A stretch of 42,694 nt of DNA from the NCBI GenBank assembly GCA_023251805.1, contig JAHEYB010000026.1, positions 1 through 42,694 on the forward strand, written 5' to 3'. Source of the DNA: Bacteroidota bacterium. Lineage in GTDB: Bacteria > Bacteroidota > Bacteroidia > 2-12-FULL-35-15. Both the position numbers and the translations under genes were made by a program. How positions within the stretch are numbered: position 1 is the first letter of the stretch; every line of letters begins with the position of its first letter. The notes under the pieces are model-generated. The model searched no databases and was not told the origin of the DNA. It saw nothing but the letters and a program-made list of their open reading frames with translations. Positions 33,796 through 39,878 of this stretch are shown in pieces.

Positions 33796-34191
33796 TAAAA
33801 AAGACCCATTTTTAGTCAAAAAAGGAGTTTTTTGCTCATTTTTTTGTTATTTTTGGTCAAAAATGAGGCAAAAATGGAGATTTTGTTAGTTTGGACTAAA
33901 GCCCTTTTTTCTTTCGAGCCTTATTTTACCCCAAGCTAAAGCATGGGGCTAATTTATCGTTTCGATAGTGTCAATTGTTCTTTTCGCAAGCCTTATTAGC
34001 TCTGTACTTTAATCCAAATGTAGATATCGGAAACCCTATTAGCTCCGTGCTTTAGCGCGGAGATATAAATATTGTCATATCCATTGGGGCTTTAGCCCAA
34101 CCTATTTCATATAACCATTTACCAATTTTTTCGTAAAAACTATACATTGGCATACGATTTGAAACATCCCTGGTATCTAATTCTAAACAGT
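33796..34191. other. 396-bp intergenic region with palindromic repeats
   Basis: Between leuS and the DUF3108 gene. The first 120 bp are AT-rich with TTTTTAGTCAAAAA-like words and no convincing terminator. Then come three AAGCTAAAG/GCTTTAGC-type palindromes: 33928-33950 (CCCCAAGC...GCATGGGG), 34043-34062 (CTCCGTGCTTTAGCGCGGAG) and 34084-34100 (TTGGGGCTTTAGCCCAA). Degenerate copies lie near 33990-34015. No gene is seen. Confidence 0.75.
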
Positions 34192-35019
34192 ATGAAAAAG
34201 TTGGTTTTAATAGGAACAGTAGCAACTACAGCATTTGTTACGTTCATGTCGTTTGAGAAAGAACAAGCATTGCCTTCATTCGAAAATAATGCTCCAGTAA
34301 AAGAGCTTCCTGTTATCAATAACGAAGCTTTTAATCGTGGGGAATTGTTAACGTTTCGCATGCACTACGGACCAGTTGATGCCGGTGTTGCAACGCTTGG
34401 AATCACAGAAGAAGAAAAAGAAATTGCGGGAAGAAAAACATATCACATCATTGGTTTAGGCCAATCCAGAGGCGCTTTCGACCTCTTCTTTAAAGTGCGC
34501 GATCGTTACGAAACTTACATTGATGACAAATCAATTGTTCCTTGGATATTTTTAAGACATGTGAATGAGGGCGGTTATAAAATCGAACAGTCTTATGTAT
34601 TTAACCATTACAGCGAAAAAGTAAATGTAGGTGAAGGTGAAATGTATGACATCGAACCCAATATGCAAGATATGCTATCCGCTTTTTATGCAGCAAGAAA
34701 CTTGGATTTAGGTGCTGCAAAACCAGGTGAAACATACGCTATTAAGTGTTTTATGGACAAAGAAGTTTGGCCTTTAAAAGTAAAATTTATCGGTCGCGAA
34801 ACCATTACAACAGATTTAGGAACGTTCAAATGCTTGAAGTACCGCCCGATTGTACAAAAAGGACGCGTATTTAAAAACGAAGAAGATTTGAATATCTGGA
34901 TCACTGATGATAAAAATCACATCCCAATTTTAGGTCAAGCCGATGTGTTGGTAGGTTCTATCAAAGCTGAATTAAAAGCATACAAAGGTTTAGCTCATCC
35001 TGTTGCCAAGGTTAATTAA
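34192..35019 (+). CDS. DUF3108 exported protein
   Basis: A 275-residue protein beginning with a hydrophobic signal-like segment (MKKLVLIGTVATTAFVTFMS). The frame extends upstream to a TTG at 34147, but that extension looks non-coding. Family features are FNRGELLTFRMHYGPVDAGVATLGI near residues 41-65, GAFDLFFKVRDRYETYID near 96-113 and LGTFKCLKYRPIVQKGRVF near 210-228, fitting the periplasmic DUF3108 beta-fold. The function is unknown; members appear in envelope contexts. A strong terminator follows within 25 bp, so this is a single-gene transcript or the end of one. Confidence 0.88.
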   Translation: MKKLVLIGTVATTAFVTFMSFEKEQALPSFENNAPVKELPVINNEAFNRGELLTFRMHYGPVDAGVATLGITEEEKEIAGRKTYHIIGLGQSRGAFDLFFKVRDRYETYIDDKSIVPWIFLRHVNEGGYKIEQSYVFNHYSEKVNVGEGEMYDIEPNMQDMLSAFYAARNLDLGAAKPGETYAIKCFMDKEVWPLKVKFIGRETITTDLGTFKCLKYRPIVQKGRVFKNEEDLNIWITDDKNHIPILGQADVLVGSIKAELKAYKGLAHPVAKVN

Positions 35020-35040
35020 GCAACATCCCCATACGCAGAA

Positions 35041-35072
35041 AAACGCCCTCGAGTACTCGAGGGCGTTTTTTT
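35041..35072 (+). terminator. rho-independent terminator after the DUF3108 gene
   Basis: AAACGCCCTCGAG pairs over 13 bp with CTCGAGGGCGTTT, with a two-base loop and a T-run to 35072. It is located just after the stop codon of the DUF3108 gene. Confidence 0.93.
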
Positions 35073-35141
35073 ATTTCTGACAATAATCATATTTATAAAT
35101 CATCATCTTTTCTTTATCTTGCACTCAAATAAATTTGCATC

Positions 35142-36110
35142 ATGGACTTAAAACCAGAAATCATAGAACGCATAAAATTGTTGGATGAAAAATTTCAAGC
35201 AATGGGGCAGGACCTCTCTTCTTATTTAGATGGATTGTTGTATGCTGATTATTTAACCTATTGGGATTACATTCACCTTGATACTTTGCTAAGTTTACAA
35301 ACTCCAAAGACACAAATACCTGATGAAGAAATTTTTATCATGTATCATCAAATTACCGAATTGTACTTTAAACTTTGTTTACACGAATACAACCAAATTG
35401 CTAAGAAAAAAGACATCGATGTAAAGTTCTTTACAGAGCGCATTGGCCGTATCAATCGTTATTTCGAAGGATTGATTTCTTCTTTTGATATTATGGTTGA
35501 TGGAATGGAGCCAAAACAATTTTTGAAATTCAGAATGAGTTTATTGCCCGCAAGTGGATTTCAATCGGGGCAATATCGAATGATAGAAATTTGCTCTACT
35601 ACTTTTAAAAATTTAGTCGCTAAAGATATTCGCCCTACTTTTTCGGAAGATGTGAACGATTCACAAATTGAAAAAATGTACGAACACATTTACTGGAAGG
35701 CTGGCGCAACGGAGCTTGCAACTGGTAAAAAAACATTGACACTTGTTCAGTTCGAAGAAAAATATCAGAAAATATTTATCGACTTAGCAAAAAAATTCAA
35801 GAACAGTAATTTACTTGCCATCTATAAATCGCTTTCGGCTGAAGATCAAAAAAACGAAAAATTAATTTTAGCATTGCGTCAGATGGATGTGAATGTAAAC
35901 ATCAACTGGCCACTTTCTCATTATAAATCTGCTGTTCGCTATCTTCAAAAAGACCCTGAGGATATTGCCGCAACAGGCGGAACCAATTGGCAAAAATATT
36001 TGCCTCCACGTTTTCAAAAACGCATTTTTTATCCTGAACTATGGAATAATAGTGAAATTGAAGAATGGGGGAAAAGCTGGGTGAAGAGTGTTGCGTTTGG
36101 ACAGAAATAA
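35142..36110 (+). CDS. tryptophan 2,3-dioxygenase family protein
   Basis: A haem enzyme that opens the indole ring of tryptophan to N-formylkynurenine. It has 322 residues. The family pattern is clear: LTYWDYIHLDTLLSLQ (residues 38-53), F65 and H69 in FIMYHQITELYFK (substrate pocket), Y145/R146 in GFQSGQYRMIE (carboxylate binding), the proximal haem ligand likely H260 in LSHYKSAVRYL, and ATGGTNWQKYLPP for the GTGGSSG loop. The end is shorter than in the well-studied enzymes. TAAATTTG at 35130-35137 ends 4 nt before the ATG, which would give an almost leaderless transcript. Its neighbour is a shikimate-pathway enzyme. Confidence 0.88.
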   Translation: MDLKPEIIERIKLLDEKFQAMGQDLSSYLDGLLYADYLTYWDYIHLDTLLSLQTPKTQIPDEEIFIMYHQITELYFKLCLHEYNQIAKKKDIDVKFFTERIGRINRYFEGLISSFDIMVDGMEPKQFLKFRMSLLPASGFQSGQYRMIEICSTTFKNLVAKDIRPTFSEDVNDSQIEKMYEHIYWKAGATELATGKKTLTLVQFEEKYQKIFIDLAKKFKNSNLLAIYKSLSAEDQKNEKLILALRQMDVNVNINWPLSHYKSAVRYLQKDPEDIAATGGTNWQKYLPPRFQKRIFYPELWNNSEIEEWGKSWVKSVAFGQK

Positions 36111-36132
36111 TTTTTACCTTCCTAATAATCTA

Positions 36133-36203
36133 CACTTCGATGTGTCTGCTTCAACGCAGAATGCTCAGTGTGACGCTCCGTCAGTCTGATCGGAGTCGAA
36201 GAC
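36133..36203. repeat. composite repeat between convergent genes
   Basis: 36135-36165 is identical to 2660-2690 (31 nt). It is followed by CTGATCGGAGTCGAAG (36186-36201), one base different from the 6220-6235 word. It lies between the convergent dioxygenase and DAHP synthase genes. Confidence 0.88.
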
Positions 36204-36213
36204 AAGGAACTTG

Positions 36214-37314
36214 TTATTTCTTACTTACTTTATTCATCACATCCGTTTGTCTACGAATAGACTCATCGTGTATCAATTGGTATAAACCTTTTACAAATTC
36301 TTTTGGAAGTTGAAGTGATTCGGCATTTGTAAGACTTGCCTCTATCAATTTTTTCCAATGTGCAACTTGTAAAATAGTCACATTGTTTTCACGTTTGTAT
36401 TCTCCAATTTGTGTAGAAATCGCCATGCGTTTTGCGAGTAGCTCAAGCAATTCATTATCTAATTTTTGAATAACACAGCGCAATTCATCTAATTTAGATT
36501 GTAATTCAATATTTTCTACTGAGGCCGAACGAATTTGTAAGTCCTCAATAATTTCTTTTAACTCGTAAGGAGTCACCTGTTGTTTGGCATCACTCAAAGC
36601 CACAATCGGATTACGATGTGTTTCAATCATCAATCCATCCATGTCCATATCCATTGCTTTTTGAGCTAAATAAGGAATGAGTTCAGGGTTTCCACCAATA
36701 TGTGAAGGATCACAAAAAATAGGTAATTCAGGGCAAGCAGCTTTTAAATCAATTGCCAATTCCCATTTCGGAGAATTACGAAATGGTCCGTTATCGTAGG
36801 AATGAAAACCACGATGGATGGCTGCAATTTTTTTAATCCCAGCATTATTCACTCGTTCTAGCGCTCCAGCCCACAATTGAAAATCGGGGTATATTGGGTT
36901 TTTTACGAAGACAGGAATATCAATTCCTTTCAATGCATCTGCAATTTCTTGTACAGAAAATGGATTTACGGTTGTGCGTGCACCAATCCATAAAATATCA
37001 ATTCCTGCTTTCAAACATTTCTCCACGTGATCGGCAGTTGCTACTTCTGTTGCTGTCAATAATCCTGTTTGTTGTTTTACCAACTTCATCCACTCCAAGC
37101 CAATATCACCAATCCCTTCAAATGTTCCTGGGCGTGTACGCGGCTTCCAAATTCCTGCACGAAAAATAGCATTCGGAAAAAATGCTGAAATACTTTTTGC
37201 TGTTTCTAACATTTGTTCTTCGCTTTCGGCACTACAAGGACCGGCAATTAACCCCGGTTTCGAGTAATTCGGAAACCAAGTATTTAAAGCTTGTATGTCG
37301 AGTTGTAATTTCAA
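36214..37314 (-). CDS. bifunctional DAHP synthase / chorismate mutase
   Basis: The N-terminal (about residues 1-265) 3-deoxy-7-phosphoheptulonate synthase starts the shikimate pathway. The C-terminal AroQ-type chorismate mutase (about 275-355) makes prephenate. Motifs are GLIAGPCSAESEEQML near residue 22, FRAGIWKPRTRPG near 51, WIGARTTVNPFSVQEIADAL near 105, IAAIHRGFHSYD near 163, CDPSHIGG near 199, then LDNELLELLAKRMAISTQIGEYK in the mutase helix 1. The mutase may serve as a regulatory domain. The start must be TTG 37314: an in-frame TAA lies 6 bp upstream and the first internal ATG is past the GPCSAES strand. TACCTTTG lies on the minus strand at 37361-37354. Confidence 0.94.
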   Translation of the reverse strand: MKLQLDIQALNTWFPNYSKPGLIAGPCSAESEEQMLETAKSISAFFPNAIFRAGIWKPRTRPGTFEGIGDIGLEWMKLVKQQTGLLTATEVATADHVEKCLKAGIDILWIGARTTVNPFSVQEIADALKGIDIPVFVKNPIYPDFQLWAGALERVNNAGIKKIAAIHRGFHSYDNGPFRNSPKWELAIDLKAACPELPIFCDPSHIGGNPELIPYLAQKAMDMDMDGLMIETHRNPIVALSDAKQQVTPYELKEIIEDLQIRSASVENIELQSKLDELRCVIQKLDNELLELLAKRMAISTQIGEYKRENNVTILQVAHWKKLIEASLTNAESLQLPKEFVKGLYQLIHDESIRRQTDVMNKVSKK

Positions 37315-37396
37315 TTTATTTTATTTCAACTAATGAGCAGTAGAATGCTACTGCAAAGGTAAGAGAGTTTTTAGATATTATTTGATGTTATTCTTA

Positions 37397-37525
37397 TTCA
37401 ACCCCTTCAGGGTTGAGTAGGAGTGATTGCTATCTTATAACCACAGGATTCTCCTGTGGTTATTGCCATTTAACCCCTTCGGGGTTTCTAAAATATGAAT
37501 ATCTACCAACCCTGAAGGGGTTGAA
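37397..37525. repeat. cluster of CCCCTTCxGGGGTT and CCACAGGA palindromes
   Basis: 37397-37421 (ACCCCTTCAGGGTTGAGTAG), 37437-37463 (ATAACCACAGGA...TCCTGTGGTTAT, 12-bp arms), 37472-37487 (AACCCCTTCGGGGTTT) and 37507-37525 (CAACCCTGAAGGGGTTGAA). Together they fill the 226-bp gap between the DAHP synthase promoter side and the 3' end of the deoxyhypusine synthase-like gene. Confidence 0.85.
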
Positions 37526-37540
37526 TATGAATAACAAGTA

Positions 37541-38515
37541 CTACCAGCCTAAAATCCAAGCAAACATTAATGGTGCAACAATGGTCGCATCACTTTCCAC
37601 AATAAATTTCGGTGTATGAATGTCTAATTTACCCCAAGTAATTTTTTCGTTTGGAACAGCTCCTGAATAAGAACCATAACTAGTAGTAGAATCTGAAATT
37701 TGGCAGAAGTAGCTCCAAAAAGGAACGTCTGTCATTTCCATATCTTGGTATAACATCGGAACAACACAAATTGGGAAATCTCCAGCAATACCTCCACCAA
37801 TTTGGAAGAATCCAACACCTTTTCCGCCTGAATTTGCAGGATACCATTCAGCCAACCAAGCCATGTATTCGATACCCGACTTCATTGTGCTTGCTTTAAT
37901 TTCTTTTTTAATCACATAGGAAGCAAAAATATTTCCCATCGTTGAATCCTCCCAACCTGGCACTACCATAGGCAAATTGCGTTCAGCAGCAGCCAACATC
38001 CAAGAGTCTTTCGGGTCGATTTCATAATACTGTTGCATTTCTCCGCTCAATAAAATTTTATACATAAATTCATGTGGGAAAAAGCGTTCGCCTTTATCAT
38101 CTGCATCTTTCCATATTTTATGAATGTGCTTTTGCAGTCTACGGAAAGCTTCTTCTTCAGGGATACACGTATCGGTAACTCGGTTATAGTGGTTTTCCAA
38201 CAAATCCCACTCTTCTTGAGGAGAAAGGTCGCGGTAGTTTGGAACACGTTTGTAGTGTGAATGAGCAACCAAATTCATAATATCCTCTTCTAAATTAGCG
38301 CCAGTGCAGGAAATAATGTCCACTTTCCCTTGACGAATCATTTCGGCCAATGATTTACCCAACTCTGCTGTACTCATAGCTCCGGCAAGGGTAATCATCA
38401 TTTTACCGCCTTCTGTTAAATGTGCTTCATATCCTTTTGCAGCATCCACCAAAGCAGCGGAGTTGAAGTGTTTATAGTGTTTTTCAATAAAGTTTGAAAT
38501 TGGTCCTTTGCTCAT
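37541..38515 (-). CDS. deoxyhypusine synthase-like protein
   Basis: A 324-residue NAD-dependent enzyme of the deoxyhypusine synthase superfamily. In eukaryotes and archaea this enzyme moves an aminobutyl group from spermidine to eIF5A. Bacterial members lack that substrate, and some act as homospermidine synthases. Visible features are MMITLAGAMSTAELGKSLAEMIRQG (NAD site), CTGANLEEDI near residue 70, GVGFFQIGGGIAGDFPI near 233 and ITWGKLD with the catalytic lysine K296. The end DATIVAPLMFAWILG is the family's C-terminal helix. The lysine's presence argues for an active aminobutyl transferase. TACTTTTG lies on the minus strand at 38551-38544. It is divergent to the T9SS protein gene. Confidence 0.9.
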   Translation of the reverse strand: MSKGPISNFIEKHYKHFNSAALVDAAKGYEAHLTEGGKMMITLAGAMSTAELGKSLAEMIRQGKVDIISCTGANLEEDIMNLVAHSHYKRVPNYRDLSPQEEWDLLENHYNRVTDTCIPEEEAFRRLQKHIHKIWKDADDKGERFFPHEFMYKILLSGEMQQYYEIDPKDSWMLAAAERNLPMVVPGWEDSTMGNIFASYVIKKEIKASTMKSGIEYMAWLAEWYPANSGGKGVGFFQIGGGIAGDFPICVVPMLYQDMEMTDVPFWSYFCQISDSTTSYGSYSGAVPNEKITWGKLDIHTPKFIVESDATIVAPLMFAWILGW

Positions 38516-38701
38516 GATTATTGTTTTATATATAATTAGGGAGCAAAAGTAAGAGATAATTAAAACTATTGGCTAGATGTTAAAAAATAATCAAATTTGA
38601 TGGGGAACTATTTAAAGTCTACTATTAACTTTCAACAAAATAATCTCAGCCACATACATGTAAATCTTATACTTAATTGATGCTGGAAGGCTTGTTTGGA
38701 T

Positions 38702-38741
38702 AAATTCGTAATTCGCATATTCGTGAAAATTCGTAATTCGT
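38702..38741. repeat. ATTCGTAATTCG-type repeat
   Basis: Units of ATTCGTAATTCG and ATATTCGTGAA; the same word, inverted (ACGAATTACGAATT), occurs at the tdk 3' end (2639-2653). Confidence 0.6.
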
Positions 38742-38785
38742 AGTGCTATGTGTTCATTATCTGTTAATTACTATTGAAAACTGAA

Positions 38786-38816
38786 ATTGACATCTTAAAA
38801 AAAGGTTGTACATTTG
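38786..38816 (+). promoter_or_regulatory. Bacteroidota promoter of the T9SS protein gene
   Basis: ATTGACATC with TTG at 38787-38789, a 19-bp spacer and a perfect TACATTTG (TAnnTTTG) at 38809-38816. The predicted start of transcription gives a leader of roughly 85-90 nt before ATG 38910. Confidence 0.8.
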
Positions 38817-38909
38817 CATCGAAAATTAAAGCGAACACCCTACAATCCCGATATTCTTTGGGACGAAACCGCTCAATCAGGTACAAAACCATTATTTAAA
38901 CTTAATCAC

Positions 38910-39818
38910 ATGAAAAAACTATTACTTTCAGTTTTCGCGTTAGCTATTTACTCGGGCATAAACGCACAATGCAATGAGCTATTTATTTCGGAATATGTTG
39001 AAGGAACAGGTTACGATAAAGCTCTTGAAATTTATAATCCAACAACTAGTTCTATTAGTCTTACTGGATACAGATTAGAACGTTTTTCCAATGGTTCATC
39101 AACTTCATCATCAGGTGGGGTTTTGAATTTAAGTGGGACAATTGCTGCTGGACAGGCATTTGTAATCACAAATAACAATACTGGAGCACCTCCAACATCT
39201 CCAACATTAACTGCTATGGCAGATCTATTGGATAATCCATACCCTGCGCCTACTTATATGAATGGAAATGATGCCATTGTTTTGTTTAACAACACAACCA
39301 TTGTCGACATTTTTGGAAAAACTGGGGATGCAGCAATGGTAACTTCCAACGGCTGGAGCGATGCTTCACCTTATGATGGTTCTGCCGGAGCGGGGACTAT
39401 TTGGACGGAAGACCATACTCTTGTGCGCAAGTCAAGTGTTATGATGGGTGTAACAGTAAATCCTTCAACCGAATTTATTGTTACCACAGAATGGGATTCA
39501 TTACCAGTAAATACTTTTACGGGTTTAGGAACTCATACTTGCAGCTGCCCAACTTCTATTAATGAAATTGACAATACTGTTTCTGTTTTACTTTTTCCAA
39601 ATCCAAGTAATTTAGGACACATTAATGTTTCTGCATCAGAAGCAATTGTTCTTGCGCAAGTATTCAATACTATAGGACAAGAACTTGTTTCAAAAGAAGG
39701 AAACAAAACTGACAAAGCAATGATTATTGAAACAACTTTACTTCCACAAGGAGTTTATTTTGTTAAGATGTCGTTTGACAAAGGCAAATCCACTGTTGTA
39801 AAGCTCTCCATACAGTAA
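38910..39818 (+). CDS. lamin-tail domain protein with T9SS sorting domain
   Basis: A 302-residue secreted protein. The ATG at 38910 starts the signal peptide MKKLLLSVFALAIYSGINAQ; the frame opens further up at 38814, but the -7 box overlaps there. Residues about 22-120 are a lamin-tail-like domain (ELFISEYVEGTGYDKALEIYN, TGYRLERFSNGS, GQAFVITNNN), often linked to secreted nucleases or surface proteins. The last 75 residues are a type A T9SS C-terminal domain (LFPNPSN, GQELVS, LPQGVYFVKM, KLSIQ). The T9SS would export it and either cleave and anchor it or release it. It is followed by a TonB-dependent receptor. Confidence 0.9.
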   Translation: MKKLLLSVFALAIYSGINAQCNELFISEYVEGTGYDKALEIYNPTTSSISLTGYRLERFSNGSSTSSSGGVLNLSGTIAAGQAFVITNNNTGAPPTSPTLTAMADLLDNPYPAPTYMNGNDAIVLFNNTTIVDIFGKTGDAAMVTSNGWSDASPYDGSAGAGTIWTEDHTLVRKSSVMMGVTVNPSTEFIVTTEWDSLPVNTFTGLGTHTCSCPTSINEIDNTVSVLLFPNPSNLGHINVSASEAIVLAQVFNTIGQELVSKEGNKTDKAMIIETTLLPQGVYFVKMSFDKGKSTVVKLSIQ

Positions 39819-39830
39819 TTTAAAAATGAG

Positions 39831-39866
39831 AACTGCTAACGTTTATTATTCGTTAGCAGTTTTTTA
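39831..39866 (+). terminator. rho-independent terminator
   Basis: AACTGCTAACG (39831-39841) pairs with CGTTAGCAGTT (39851-39861), followed by a T-run. It lies only 12 nt before the receptor start codon, so it may act both as a terminator of the upstream gene and as an attenuator of read-through into the receptor gene. Confidence 0.85.
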
Positions 39867-39878
39867 TTTGTCATTCAA

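Larger units (their letters stand above)
38516..38909. other. 394-bp divergent intergenic region
   Basis: Between the deoxyhypusine synthase-like gene (minus) and the T9SS-sorted protein gene (plus). It contains a -7 box for the minus-strand gene (38551-38544), a short ATTCGTAATTCG-type repeat (38702-38741), the plus-strand promoter (38786-38816) and a roughly 90-nt transcribed leader. The leader has a small CCCGATATTCTTTGGGA hairpin and no recognised riboswitch. Nothing else is seen. Confidence 0.7.

Noticed and set aside
33796..33915. Terminator for leuS
   Set aside because: The AT-rich words TTTTTAGTCAAAAA suggest pairing, but no stable GC-containing stem followed by a T-run could be drawn.
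34147..34191. TTG start extending the DUF3108 protein
   Set aside because: An ATG at 34192 begins a normal signal segment, while the extension is polar and precedes it.
37397..37525. CRISPR array
   Set aside because: The palindromes differ in sequence and length, spacers are irregular and no cas genes are present.
38817..38909. Small RNA or riboswitch in the T9SS protein leader
   Set aside because: Only a weak hairpin is visible and no known motif can be identified.
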